Numbered from the stretch's first letter, positions 34,526 to 46,488 are shown. The stretch is 64,000 nucleotides of DNA from Beta vulgaris subsp. vulgaris (GCF_026745355.1 NC_079209.1:27521558-27585557), one strand, 5' to 3'. Made by a program: numbers and translations. Notes: a model not told the origin generated them from the sequence alone.

Positions 34526-35499
34526 CTAGACATTTCCTCGGTCGAGGAACAAAACTTGCTCTTGATCAATGCTCTTTGCCGGTTTTATTCCCAAAACACA
34601 GTTCGCGGCATATCCCCTTCGGTCGAACTGGTCAGTTTTGAGAGAGCATCAACCTGATGATTCTCGGACCTTGGAATCTGGTCGCGCACAAACCGCTTTA
34701 ATGTTTTTATCTCTTCTTGAATTAGCTTCATGTATTTACCAATGGGGCCTCTTTACACTCGAAGTTGCCATTTACTTGGCTGACGACCAACAGGGAATCT
34801 GTTTTCGCCTCAATTTCCAAGGCTCCAGCTGCTTTGCACATTTTAATGCCGGCTAGCAGTGCTTCATATTCTGCTTCATTGTTTGACGCCTGGAACTTAA
34901 ATCTGAGCGCATACTCAAATTTGTCCCCTTCTGATGATTGGAATATTATCCCAGCCCTGCAACCATTAGTAGTGGACGATTCATCAACCATAAGCGTCCA
35001 ATGTTGTCTTCCCTCAGCTGGATCTAGAACGGGCTCAACTGCAGGCCGAGTAAGCTCTACAATGAAGTTAGCCAATGCTTAACCTTTGATTGCTTTTCTG
35101 GGCTCGAATGCTAGGTCAAATATGTTCAGCTCCACTACCCATTTCAGCATTCATCCAGAAGCATCCGTCTTATGTAGAACTTGCTTTAAGGGTAGATCAG
35201 TGTAGATAAGGGTGCTATGAGCCAGAAAGTATGGCCTCAATTTTCAGCTGGCCATGAGTAAAGCTAGGCTGAACTTCTCCACCAGCGAGTATTTGTATTT
35301 CAGCATCTTTTAGTACATGACTTACAAAGTAGACGGGAACCTGCACTGAATCCCTTTCGGCCAGGAGGACGACATTGCATGAGGTGAGACAGCCAAATAT
35401 ACAAACAGTTTTTCCCCCTCGGCCGGACTTATCAAACGAGGCAGCTGCTAGAGATGCTCTTTCACCTGCTGGAGAGCTTGCTGCGCCTCTTCCGAACAC
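34526..35499 (-). pseudogene. pol: RNase H and archaeal-type RNase H of element CD
   Basis: The second RNase H is well preserved: TLMVDESS, NNEAEYEALLAG, AKTDSLLVVSQV (34728-35075), with QVDALSKL in another frame near 34630. The canonical RNase H (35080-35499) is frameshifted; pieces such as YFLAHSTLIYTDLPL can be read near 35190-35230. Confidence 0.82.
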
Positions 35500-35504
35500 T
35501 CAAA

Positions 35505-35720
35505 TTATGCCTTTTTCTTTATTGTTGAAAAGAAATGATGACATTTGTCCCTAGTTTTAGAAAGAAAGCGTCCTAGGGCCGCCAAGCACCCTATTAGACG
35601 TTGAACTTCCTTGACTTTGGACGGTGATGTCATGTTTAGAATTGACTGAATCTTATCAGGGTTTGCTTCAATTCCTCTCTGGTAGACCAGGAATCGTAAG
35701 AACTTTCCAGCCACTACTCC
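35505..35720 (-). pseudogene. pol: RT thumb region of element CD, left of the element B insertion
   Basis: Encodes AGKFLRFLVYQRGIEANPD and VKEVQRLIGCLAALGRFL. The upstream RT continues at 44681-45489 on the other side of element B. The last five bases (ACTCC, 35716-35720) are the target duplication. Confidence 0.9.
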
Positions 35721-36320
35721 TGTTGTAGCCTAAAAATCAAGAGCTACTAAGATGACATGTGGCACATGCTTATGAAGGTAAAGTATATAGATCAGAAGAT
35801 TATATGGGCTAAAGTACACTTTTATGAGGAAAAAGATGAACCAAAACCCTTCTTATGGCCTAAAATTGTACTTAGGCCCAGAGAAAGCAACTTATATCTC
35901 TGCATAAAGGGTAAATTATATTGACAAATCAGCATTTTCCACGTGTCACCATATTATTGCTTAGCTAATCAGATGCTCCCAAATTAGGGTGACATCAAGG
36001 CATAGTAGTCATTCCAAAGAGTATAAATAGTCCTTGAAATCAGGGAAAGGTACGTTTTTCAGAGCATAGTACTGTTATTCTGCCATAAATTCTCTCTCTC
36101 TACTTTCTCTCTCTAAAAGTTCCTTCATATCCCTGATATCTGACTTAAGCATCGGAGGGGGAAATACCACCCAAACCTCCAGGGTGGGTCCCTTTTTGCA
36201 AGTTGCTGATCGGAGTTCAGAATCGGGATTCGAGCCCAATCATTGTTGCACAAGTCTCCAAATTAAGAACCTGAAGTTGGGAGTTGTTGTATTGCATTAC
36301 TAGTTTCGTACTACGTAACA
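35721..36320 (+). repeat. 5' LTR of element B
   Basis: TGTTGTAGCC to CTACGTAACA. TATAAATA at 36022-36029 is the likely promoter; a CT-rich stretch (TCTCTCTCTCTAC) follows it. Confidence 0.93.
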
Positions 36321-36340
36321 TTTGGCGCCGTCTGTGGGGA
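36321..36340 (+). other. Primer-binding site of element B
   Basis: TTTGGCGCCGTCTGTGGGGA follows the LTR. TGGCGCCGT matches the 3' end of plant tRNA-Asp; the rest matches less well. Confidence 0.65.
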
Positions 36341-36349
36341 GACGCAACA

Positions 36350-38440
36350 ATGACGGATTGTCACACATCAAACGTGGCGAGGAACATAAGTTTCAGGGTT
36401 CAAGTAGAAGATATTGTAGATGACGAGAGGCCACCCCGAGGACGGGACAAGCATCATGCTGCCGTTCATATTGAGGGAAGGACAGTGACCCCTGTCGTCC
36501 AGGAAAATCTTGATCGTCCAGTGATAGCTGGTCATTTAGAGAATGTCTTAAATGACTTCCAGAACAGGATGACCGCTGTCATGGAAGAGCATATTAAGAA
36601 CAATATGTTGTTCTTTCAGATAAATCCAGGAGGAGATGCAGCAGAGCCGCTCAAAGCGAGGTCTCAAGAGGGTCGTCCAAGGACTAGCCGGCCACCTCGG
36701 CCAGAGTTGTCCAGGCCGCCTTCCAAGGGAAAGCAGCCAGCTGTTAGTGACTCAAGGAGGAAGATGGACTGGAAGCTGGTAGTCCGTCCAGGAGACAATA
36801 TTCCCCCTACCGGCCACAAAATGGAGACGGATGCTAGGGAGTATCTGGAAGCCAAGAGAGCGGCAGCTCAGCAGCGTTCAGCCTCTAGTTCCACTCCTTA
36901 TATGAAGGACCCGTCATTAAGGCTTATGTCCAGAACAGCAGTACGAAGTCATGGACCTTCGGCTTTTCAGCCAAGGCAAGAAAAAATAGTTTTGCAGCCA
37001 ATGGTGTATAGGCGTCAGGCCTAAGCTAACACCTTTTCTAATTCGGTACTAAAGAAGTACCGCCGGGAGCACATACCCATTGAGGGTCGGGTTGGGGCAC
37101 TCCAGATCAATTGGCCAACTCCTTTATTGGTCAGAGTTATGGAGTCCCCTCCTTTCCCAAAGGTTAAGCTCCCGACGATCGAGCCTTTCGATGGAACAAT
37201 AGATCCAGATGATCATTTGTCAGCCTACAAGCACCAGATGTACGTCCAAGGAGTTGACGACGCTACATGGTGTAAGAATTTTCCAGCCACATTGAAGGGA
37301 GTGGCGCAGAAGTGGTTCAACAATTCACCTCCTAACTCAGTGAACAATTTCACTGAGCTTAGTATCTTGTTTACCAGCCATTTTGTGGCAAACCGTCAAG
37401 AGCAGAAGACAAGCATGCACTTAGGTAAGGTAGTTCAAGGGCCTAAAGAAGCCTTAAGGAGTTATGTGAAGAGGTTCAATTTGGAAGCATTACAGATCCA
37501 AGATCTGAATGCTGGAGTGGCGTTTGACGCCTTCATCTAAGGTCTAAGACCTGGCAGCTTTAAGTTTGATTTAGTGAAGAAGAAGATAACAACCTTAATA
37601 GAGGCTCTAAAGGAAGCCGAAGCATTCATCCATGCCACGGAAGTTTGTGCAGAAGCCAAAGAGCCGGAGCCGAAGAAAGCTGATGAGGCAGTTCAGCCAA
37701 AAAAGAGTCTCCCTAAGAAAGCTGAAACTTGGGTGATGACTTTAATGACCACCTCGTCCAAGAGGAGCAGGAGGTCTAAGCCGGCAGCCTCAGTTGAGCC
37801 CATAGAGTTCAACAAAGATCAGTATTCCATTCTCATGGAAACTAAAGATCTACATGAGTTGAAGGCCCCGGCAGAGATGAAGACGCCCTACAGGAATAGG
37901 GACAAAAGCAAGTATTGTCATTTCCACAAGGATTGTGGTCATGAAACGAATGAGTGCAAGCATCTCAAGAGAGCATTGGAGGATTTGGCCCGAAAGAGAA
38001 AAATGAACTCTTATCTACCTTCGTCAGTAAGAAAATTCCAGAAAAAAGACAATCGTCAGGGAAGAAGGATGGATGACGAAAGTACTAATGAAGACGTTGT
38101 AATGGTAATCTCTGGGGGATTCGCAGCTGGAGGTCCAACAACTCGCGGCCATAAAAACTATCTGAGGGAACTCAGCCAGGTGATGCTCACCAATCACGTA
38201 GAGGCTGATCCTTTCCCCAAGATAGTGGTCAGTGAGCAGGATCGGGGAAAGATAAGAACCCCTCATGACGACCCGCTGGTGGTGGAAATGAAGATTGCTA
38301 ATCTCAGGGTGCGACAGATCCTGATTGATACAGGAAGTTCCACCGACATCATCAGCGTGGATTGTCTCTCAAGATTAAAGTTTGATGAGAATGAATTGGT
38401 GCCTGTAAATCATCCTATCATTGGTTTTGGCGGGGGGTAA
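36350..38440 (+). pseudogene. gag: Gag and protease start of element B
   Basis: ATG at 36350-36352 (MTDCHTSNV) lies 29 bp after the LTR. Gag core: FPKVKLPTIEPFDGTIDPDD, WCKNFPATLKGVAQKWFNN, SYVKRFNLEALQIQDL; zinc knuckle CHFHKDCGHETNEC; then the protease active site ILIDTGSSTDIIS. In-frame TAA codons at 37022-37024 and 37538-37540 interrupt an otherwise continuous frame. The frame is shifted by one base in a G6 run at 38432-38437, where the relative in CD reads on. Confidence 0.88.
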
Positions 38441-39056
38441 TTCATCCTATGGGGACGGTTACCCTACCCGTCAGGGTTGGAGACAAGGAAGCTGCGAGAA
38501 CGCTTTTTGTGAAGTTCATGGTAGTACGAGATCTGACATCATACAATGTCATCCTTGGACGACCTACCTTAAATCATATTAAAGCCGTCATTGTAACTCA
38601 CCTGATGCTCATGAAATTTGAGTGTGATGGTGGGAAAGTTGGGTCTTTGTATGGAGACCAGCAGGCGGCTAGAGAATGCTATCATACTACTTTGAGACCA
38701 TCATCATGGAAAGAGAAATCAGAGCGGCCAAAGGCCATGGAGGATGAGCCGGCTGAAAAGGTGAAAGGCCATATAAGTGAGTTGAAGCATGAGGTAGAGA
38801 AGGCTCAAGCAAAGCCCCTCCAAGAGGGCAAGCCGTCCATGCTCTTACCTAGCAAGAAAAGGAGATGTTTGTCTATTACAGAAGAAAAAAATTCATCTGA
38901 AGAAGTAATGGCTATCATGAGCTTGGGACAGAACGTCCAGAGCCAGTGGAGAGCCTATTGGAAATCTATTTAAATCCAGAGCGTCCGGAGAGGACATTGA
39001 AGATTGGATCCGTCCTAGGTTCTGAAACCAAGGACGTCTTAGTTGCCTTGACATGA
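38441..39056 (+). pseudogene. pol: Protease end and RT start of element B, cut short
   Basis: MGTVTLPVRVGDKEA, VILGRPTLNHIKAV (protease end) and a linker up to NPERPERTLKIGSVLG, the entry to RT. The RT similarity ends at about 39057. RT, RNase H and integrase are missing; the following sequence matches the region after integrase in CD. Confidence 0.85.
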
Positions 39057-39782
39057 TACCTTGAGAAAGTGTAATCTTTTCTTAGTACCTCACAATGAAA
39101 AAAGTAGAAATGTATACATGTACCTTGGCTCTCCGTCAAGCAAAATTCATATAATACAGCTCTACTTCTCTCCTATGACTGTCCCTCTGTTTGATTTTGT
39201 TTGCTTGATTTAGTTAAAAACGCATACTATCGTTCAAGCTGACTAATAAAACAGAGCAGCAAGTAAAAACACCTTCTATTAGGAGATCGGCCAACATGTT
39301 ATCATCCTTATAAGGACAAGTACATGGAATCGGCCTGCACCTTGTTTACTTAAAGAGTAAACATCTCCTAAACAAGGTCGGCTGGAATTAGGACGCCTTA
39401 GTAAAGGTATCCTACTTTCCGTCCAAAGCCATACTTCGAAATAACAACCTTAGTAAAGGAACAAGTTATTTCACAATTTAACAAAGATGGACGGGTTACA
39501 ATAACCTTCATAAAATGTCCAAGTTATTAAGCAAATTATGGTCTTTCTCCTTCTTGAAACAAAGAAAGGTCACTAAGACCTCTTCGTCCAAGAAGGGGGG
39601 CAGATAGGGACCTAATTTATTGCAAATAACTAAATCTTTATCCAATGACAAATAATAGCCAAAATTCAGGCCGAGCAAGTTATTAACTTAACAGTTCTTA
39701 AACTCACAAGTTTTCAACTTAGGCATCTGAGAAACGTCTTGATATATTCGGCCAAAAAGAGCCATTGGAGCAGATGAAGTGT
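39057..39782. other. Post-integrase spacer of element B
   Basis: Reverse-complement similarity to 32650-33260 (words such as AGAAATGTATACATGTA and AACCTTAGTAAAGGA) shows it is the same family region. No coding sequence. Confidence 0.7.
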
Positions 39783-40765
39783 GTTAGGATGAATTGCTTT
39801 CGTACTTGGGCATAAATATTTGATCATGGTCGGCAGCTTTGGTAGCGTCAGTGACGAGTTTTTTGTTCTCTTTCCTCAGCTGCCTTGCCCGGTCTTCGGC
39901 AATAAAGCTGCGAGAAAAGAGCTGTCAAAGGAAAGACGAAAAGTGTTAGGACGGATGCAAACTTGAAAAAATATATCCAAGTATAGAATTCAAAACGTCC
40001 AAGGAAAAAGTTACCTCTGCATCCAGTTGAGACATGTAGCCAACATGCCCTGATGAGGCTCCCCTCAAACCCTTGATGTAAGGTTCAGGGAAGCATTTGA
40101 AAAGCTCCAGCTTGAGCTTCTCTCTGTCAGCCGAGCTCATCTTCGAGAAAGCGGCCGAAGACTCGTCGTCAGATAGAGTGGGAGAGCCGGCTGGAGCTTC
40201 TTCAGCTTTGCCCTTTCCCTTATCTGAAAGAGGTGACTCGTCAGTATCTCTGACGGGTATAACGACAGTCTGACGGTTGGAGGGACTCATTGGCCGCCCA
40301 CCAACGCGCAGGGTTCTAACGATATTTGAATAGTAAGACTCACCAGAGGAGCGGGAGGCCGTCCTATATGCCTTCGGCATCTGAGCCACCAGCTTGGCAA
40401 GTGGCCCAGAAAAAGCGAACACATCCACAGCCGCGTCCAGCTGGGAAGGCTGATCCCCTGTTCCGTCCAAAGCCACAACCGCGTCCGGTTGTTCAGTAGC
40501 AGGTTGGCCGGCAGGACCCGTGTAGGTCACCATAGCCAGCTCATCGGCCTTGGGGAGCTCCTCCTCAGCCGGAATGTCAATCACGACCTTGGGAATAGGC
40601 CGTGATGCTTTTTTTCTTCTTTGCCGTGAACCCCCTTACCTTTCTAGGGGGTGGGGCATCACTGGTAGTGGCCGGTCTTTTCTTGACGGCCGCCTTCTCC
40701 GCCAACACCTTGGACGTTGGGGCATTTTTCTGAAAAAAGTAAGTAAAAATGTTAGTCAAAAGCAA
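39783..40765 (-). pseudogene. Antisense gene of element B
   Basis: Reading leftwards: NAPTSKVLAEKAAVKKRPA near 40730, then after a 1-base shift in an A-run, IDIPAEEELPKADELAMVTY, SGESYYSNIVRTLRVGGR, DTDESPLSDKGKGKAEEAP, SSAAFSKMSSADREKLKLEL and CFPEPYIKGLRGASSGH. A donor follows QLDAE at about 40015, and a second exon (LFSRSFIAEDRARQLRKENKK) lies near 39783-39920, ending early compared with CD. Same order and intron position as 30413-31847. Apart from the A-run shift the first exon is clean. Confidence 0.75.
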
Positions 40766-40799
40766 TTAAAGGGAAAAGAGAAAGGAAGACGTCCAAGAC

Positions 40800-43700
40800 T
40801 AGCTCTGGACAATTTGCTCTTCAAAGAAGGAGCTCATCCAGAAGTTCATTCAGGACGTTTTGCTCTTCAAAGAAGGAGCTCGTCCAGAAGTTCATTTAGG
40901 ACGTTCTGCTCCACAAAAGAAGGAGCTCGTCTAGAGTCAATTCAGGACGTTTTGCTCTTCGAAGAAGGAGCTCGTCAAAAAGTTCATTCAGGACGTTCTG
41001 CTCCACAAAGAAGGAGCTTGCCAGAGCCTATTCAGGACGTTTTGTTCTTCAAAGAAGTAGCTCGTCCAGAAGTTCATGCAGGACGTTTTGCTCTTCAAAG
41101 AAGGAGCTCGTCCAGAAGTTCATTCAGGACGTTTTGCTCTTCGAAGAAGGAGCTCGTCCAGAAGTTCATTCATGACGTTCTGCTCCACAAAAGAAGGAGC
41201 TCGTCCAGAGTCAATTCAGGATGTTTTGCTCTTCGAAGAAAGAGCTCGTCCAGAAGCTCATCCAGGACGTTCTGCTCCACAAAGAAGGAGCTTGCCAGAG
41301 CCTATTCAGGACGTTTTGTTCTTCAAAGAAGTAGCTCGTCCAGAAGTTCATTCAGGACGTTTTGCTCTTCAAAGAAGGAGCTCGTCCAGAAGTTCATTCA
41401 GGACGTTCTACTCCACAAAGAAGGAGCTCGTCCAGAACCAATTCAGGACGTTTTGCTCTTCAAAGAAGGAGCTCGTCCAGAAGTTCATTCAGGACGTTTT
41501 ACTCTTCAAAGAAGGAACTCGTCCAGAAGTTCATTCAGGACGTTTTGCTCTTCAACGAAGGAGTTCGTCCAGAAGTTCATTCAGGACGTTTTGATCTTCG
41601 AAGAAGGAGCTCGTCCAGATGTTCATTCATGATGTTCTGGTCCATAAAAGAAGGAGCTCGTCCAGAGTCAATTCAGGACGTTATGCTCTTCGAAGAAGGA
41701 GCTCGTCCAGAAGTTCATTCAGGACGTTCTGCTCCACAAATAAGGAGCTTGCCAGAGCCAATTCAGGATGTTTTGCTCTTCAAAGAAGGAGCTCGTCCAG
41801 AAGTTCATTCAGGACGTTTTGCTCTTCAAAGAAGGAGCTCGTCCAGAAGTTCATTCAGGACGTTTTGCTCTTCAAAGAAGGAACTCGTCCAGAAGTTCAT
41901 TCAGAACGTTTTGCTCTTCAACGAAGGAGCTCGTCCTTGAAGTTCATTCAGGACGTTTTGCTCTTCGAAGAAGGAGCTCGTCCACAAGTTCATTCATGAC
42001 GTTCTGGTCCATAAAATAAGGAGCTCGTCCAGAGTCAATTCAGGACGTTTTGCTCTTCGAAGAAGGAGCTCGTCCAGAAGTTCATTCAGGACGTTCTGCT
42101 GCACAAAGAAGGAGCTTGCCAGAGCCAATTCAGGACGTTTTGCTCTTCAAAGAAGGAGCTCGTCCAAAAGTTCATTCAGGACGTTTTGCTCTTCAAAGAA
42201 GGAGCTCGTCCAGAAGTTCATTCAGGACGTTTTGCTCTTCAAAGAAGGAGGTCGTCCAGAAGTTCATTCAGGACGTTCTGCTCCACAAAAGAAGGGGCTC
42301 GTCCAGAGTCAATTCAGGACGTTTTGCTCTTCAAAGAAGGAGCTCGTCCAGAGTCAATTCAGGACGCTTTGATCTTCAAAGAAGGAGCTCATCCAGAAGT
42401 TCATTCAGAAAGTTCTACTCCACAAAGAAGGAGCTCGTCCAGAGCCAATTCAGGACGTTTTGCTCTTCAAAGAAGGAGCTCGTCCAGAAGTTCATTCAGG
42501 ACGTTTTACTCTTCAAAGAAGGAACTCGTCCAGAAGTTCATTCAGGACGTTTTGCTCTTCAACGAAGGAGCTCGTCCAGAAGTTCATTCAGGACGTTTTG
42601 CTCTTCGAAGAAGGAGCTCGTCCAGAAGTTCATTCATGACGTTCTGGTCCATAAAAGAAGGAGCTCGTCCAGAGTCAATTCAGGACGTTATGCTCTTCGA
42701 AGAAGGAGCTCGTCCAGAAGTTCATTCAGGACGTTCTGGTCCACAAAGAAGGAGCTTGCCAGAGCCAATTCAGGATGTTTTGCTCTTCAAAGAAGGAGTT
42801 CGTCCAGAAGTTCATTCAGGACGTTTTGCTCTTCAAAGAAGGAGCTCGTCCAGAAGTTCATTCAGGACGTTTTGCTCTTCAAAGAAGGAACTCGTCCAGA
42901 AGTTCATTCAGGACGTTTTGCTCTTCAACGAAGGAGCTCGTCCTTGAAGTTCATTCAGGACGTTTTGCTCTTCGAAGAACAAGCTCCTTCAGAAGTTCAT
43001 TCATGACGTTCTGGTCCATAAAAGAAGGAGCTCGTCCAGAGTCAATTCAGGACGTTTTGCTCTTCGAAGAAGGAGCTCGTCCAGAAGTTCATTCAGGACG
43101 TTTGCTCCACAAAGAAGGAGCTCGTCCAGAGCAATTCAGGACGTTTTGCTCCAAGAAGGAGCTCGTCCAGAAGTTCATTCAGGACGTTTTGCTCTTCAAA
43201 GAAGGAGCTCGTCCAGAGTTATTCAGGACGTTTTGCTCTTCAAAGAAGGAGTCTTCCAGGTTCATTCAGGACGTTCTGCTCCACAAAGAAGGAGCTCGTC
43301 CAGAGTCAATTCAGGACGTTTTGCTCTTCAAAGAAGGAGCCGTCCAGAGTTCATTCAGGACGTTCTGCTCCACAAAGAAGGAGCTCGTCCAGAGTCAATT
43401 CAGGACGTTTTGCTCTTCAAAAAGGAGCTCGTCCAGAGTTAATTCAGGACGTTTTGCCTTCGAAGAAGGAGCTCGTCCAGAGTTCAATTCAGGACGTTCT
43501 GCGCCACAAAAGGAGCTTGCCCAGAGTCAATTCAGGACGTTTTGCTCTTCGAAGAAGGGGCTCATCCAGAAGTTCATTCAGGACCAACTGCTTCACAAAG
43601 AAGGAGCTCGTCCAGAGCTAATTCAGGACGTTTTGCTCTTCAAAGAAGGAGCTCGTGCAGAAGTTCATTCAGGACGTTTTTCTCTTCAAAGAAGGAGCTC

Positions 43701-43990
43701 GTCCAGAAGTTCATTCAGGAGTTCTGCTCCACAAAGAAGGAGCTCGTCAGAGTCAATTCAGGACGTTTTGCTCTTCAAAGAAGGAGCTCGTCCAGAAGTT
43801 AAATCAGGACGTTCTGCTCCAAAGAAGGAGCTCGTCCAGAGTCAATTCAGGACGTTTTGCTCTTTAAAGAAGGAGCTCGTCCAGAAGTTCATTCAGGACG
43901 TTCTGCCCTATAGAGAGAGAACGCGTCCAGAGTTAGTTCAGGACGTATTGCTCTTCAAAGAAGGGACTCGTCCAGCAAAAAAAAAAATTA
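40800..43990. repeat. 46-bp tandem array (about 69 units)
   Basis: Unit words: AAGGAGCTCGTCCAGAAG, TTCATTCAGGACG and TTTTGCTCTTCAAAG, in total 46 bp. Variants (CTTCGAAG, CTCCACAAAG, GTCAATTCAGG) are arranged in longer blocks; for example the GGTCCATAAAAG variant near 41640 recurs about 1,007 bp later near 42645 with the same neighbours. Three units make 46 codons, and no plus-strand frame of the consensus has a stop, so frames of up to 424 codons open. It is more degraded after 43080. Confidence 0.95.
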
Positions 43991-44061
43991 AAGAGAGAAG
44001 GTTAGTTCCAGGTCGGTTAAAAGAGGAAATCAACCGTCTTAACGCCTAAATGGTAACTTCC

Positions 44062-44077
44062 TCTTTTAAGGGGCAAA
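44062..44077 (+). other. Polypurine tract of element B
   Basis: CTTTTAAGGGGCAAA directly before the 3' LTR. Confidence 0.75.
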
Positions 44078-44680
44078 TGTTGTAGCCTAAAAATCAAGGG
44101 CTACTAAGATGACATGTGGCGCATGCTTATGAAGGTAAAGTATATAGGTCAGAAGATTATATGGGCTAAAGTACACTTTTATGAGGAAAAAGATGTACCA
44201 AATCCCTTCTTATGGCCTAAAATTGTACTTAGGCCCAAAGAAAGCAACTTATATCTCTGCATAAAGGGTAAATTGTATTGACAAATCAGCATTTGCGACG
44301 TGTCACCATATTATTGCTTAGCCAATCAGATGCTCCCAAATTAGGGTGACATCAAGGCACAGTAGTCATTCCAAACAATATAAATAGTCCTTGAAATCAG
44401 GGGAAAGGTACGTTTTTCAGAGCATAGTACTGTTATTCTGCCATATATTCTCTCTCTCCCTACTTTCTCTCTCTAAAAATTCCTTCATATCCCTGATATC
44501 TGACTTAAGCATCGGAGGGGGAAATACCACCCAAACCTCCAGGGCGGGTCCCTTTTTGCAGGTTGCTGATCGGAGTTCGGAATCGGGATTCGAGCCCAAT
44601 CATTGTTGCACAAGTCTCCAAATTAAGAACCTGAAGTTGGGAGTTGTTGTATTGCATTACTAGTTTCGTACTACGTAACA
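44078..44680 (+). repeat. 3' LTR of element B
   Basis: Partner of 35721-36320, with ATATAAATAG near 44379, followed by the ACTCC duplication. Confidence 0.93.
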
Positions 44681-45489
44681 ACTCCAAACACGCATTTCTG
44701 TGGATTCAACTTTAGCTTGAATTTTCTAAGTGTCACGAAGGTTTCTCGAATATCCTCAATATGATCCAGCTCCTTCTGGCTTTTATCAGGGTTTGCTTCA
44801 ATTCCTCTCCGGTAGACCAGGAATCCTAAGAACTTTCCAGCCAATACTCCAAACACGCATTTCTGTGGATTCAACTTTAGCTTGAATTTTCTAAGTGTCA
44901 GGATGGTTTCTCGAATATCCTCAATATTATCTAGCTCCTTCCGGCTTTTGACGATCATGTCATTAATATACGCCTCCATGTTCTGTCCCAACTGTGGCTG
45001 GAAGACAGTGTTGATTAGCCGCTGCAAGGTAGTTGGCGCATTGCGAAGGCCGAATGGCATTCTCAACTACCCATAGAGCCCTCTCTCAGTAATGAATGAG
45101 GTCTTGTCTTCATTTTCTGGCCACATCGAAATTTGATGAAAACCAGAGTAGGCATCCATGTACCTTAATAATGCATGTCCGGCCGTGGAATCGACTAACC
45201 GATCTATTTTTGGCAGAGAAAAACTGTCCTTTGGACAAGCCTTATTTAGATCAGTGTAGTACACACAAATCCTCCAGGTTCCATTCAGCTTAGGGACCAT
45301 GACCATATTTGCTATCCAATCTGGATAATAAGTCTCCCGGATGAATTTAGATTTCAACAGCTTATGTACTTCCTGATCAACAACTTGATTTCTGGCCGGT
45401 CTCAACTGTCTCTTCTTCTGCCGGATTTGCTTTTGATTAGGATCTATGTTCAGATTGTGAATGATAACTTCGGGATCAATTCCCGGCAT
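44681..45489 (-). pseudogene. pol: RT of element CD, right of the element B insertion
   Basis: Motifs leftwards: KKRQLRPARNQVV, YPDWIANMVMVPKLNG, DLNKACPKDSFSLPKID, YMDAYSGFHQI, MPFGLRNAPTTLQRL, then EAYINDMIVKSR. The catalytic YIDD reads YIND (AAT at 44962-44964), so the enzyme is dead. A 55-codon segment (AGKFLGFLVY to NPQKCVFGV) is repeated in tandem, in frame, at 44681-44845 and 44846 onward. A stop lies after RGLYG near 45067. It resumes at 35720 across element B. Confidence 0.9.
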
Positions 45490-46488
45490 CTCTTCTACTG
45501 CATATGCAAAAACGTCTTCAAATTCTCTTCAAAGCTTGACCAACTCGTCTTTGATCTTGGGATTTAAAGCAGACCCAACTTTCCGCGTCCTCCCCAAACG
45601 TTTTTCATCCAAGAAAATCTCTGTTGGCACCTGTATTGGCTCCGGCCGCTCTAGCTCAATTCCCATGATGGCCATCACTTCTTCTAACAAAGCTTTTTCT
45701 TCTTTAATGACCATGCACTTCCTTTTCTTGCTTGGCAAGGGAATGGACGGTTTACTCATTTGGGGGGCCTACATCTGAGTTCTATTTACCTCAGTCTTCA
45801 AATCATTTATCTGGCCTTTCATAATCTCGACCACCTCAACATCTATTGCCTTTTATTATTTTGATTTCTCTCCCTTCCATGATGAAGGTTTTAGCGTGGT
45901 AAGGTAGCATTCTCTTGCCGCTTACTGGTCTCCATATAGAGATCCAATCTTCCCTCCATCACACTCAAAATTCATTAACATCAAGTGAGTAACAATTACT
46001 GCTTTGATGTGGTTCAAAGTGGGTCGCCCGAGAATGACATTGCAAGTCGTCAAATCCCGTACCACTAAGAACTTAAAAAATAATGTCATGGAGGCCTCTT
46101 TGTCCCCTACCCCAACGGGTAAGGTGACAGTCCCCATAGGGTGGATTGTTCTCCCTCCAAACCTAATTATGGGATGATGGACTGGGACTAAGTCATTCTC
46201 ATTGAACTTTAGTCCTCACAAACAGTATGCACTAATGATATCGGTCGAACTCCCAGTGTCAATCAAAATCCTTCTCACTCTAAGATTGACAATCTTCATC
46301 TCCACAACCAAAGGGTCGTCGTGGATGGTTCTTATCTTCCCGCGATCCAGCTTACTGAAGACTACCTTAGGGAAGGGGTCAGACTCTGCCTGATTGGTAA
46401 GCATGACCTGGTCGGGTTCCCTTAGGTAATTCTTATGTCCCCGGTTGGTTGGACCTCCTACTGCAAAACCTCCAGATATGACAAACAC
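45490..46488 (-). pseudogene. pol: Protease and RT linker of element CD
   Basis: LIDTGSSTDIIS (active site, near 46230), MGTVTLPVGVGDKEA and NVILGRPTLNHIKAV (45922-46137), and a linker with PSIPLPSKKRKCMVI and ERPEPIQVP before RT. Several stops. Close relative of 38100-39050 in element B. Confidence 0.85.

Larger units (their letters stand above)
35721..44680 (+). mobile_element. Non-autonomous Tat element B inserted in the RT of CD
   Basis: Complete ends: 600-bp 5' LTR (35721-36320), 603-bp 3' LTR (44078-44680), primer-binding site, polypurine tract and a perfect duplication ACTCC (35716-35720 and 44681-44685). Interior: gag and protease, the start of RT, then a deletion of RT, RNase H and integrase near 39057, an antisense gene (minus strand) and a 3.2-kb array of 46-bp units. 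The LTRs differ at roughly 15-20 positions by eye. It inserted into a relative of its own family. Confidence 0.93.

Noticed and set aside
40550..44049. Long plus-strand frames (up to 424 codons) with SSSRSSFRTFCSSKK-type repeats
   Set aside because: They are produced by the 46-bp array, whose unit has no stop in any plus-strand frame. All three frames give the same peptide cycle, and no start, domain or codon bias supports a protein.
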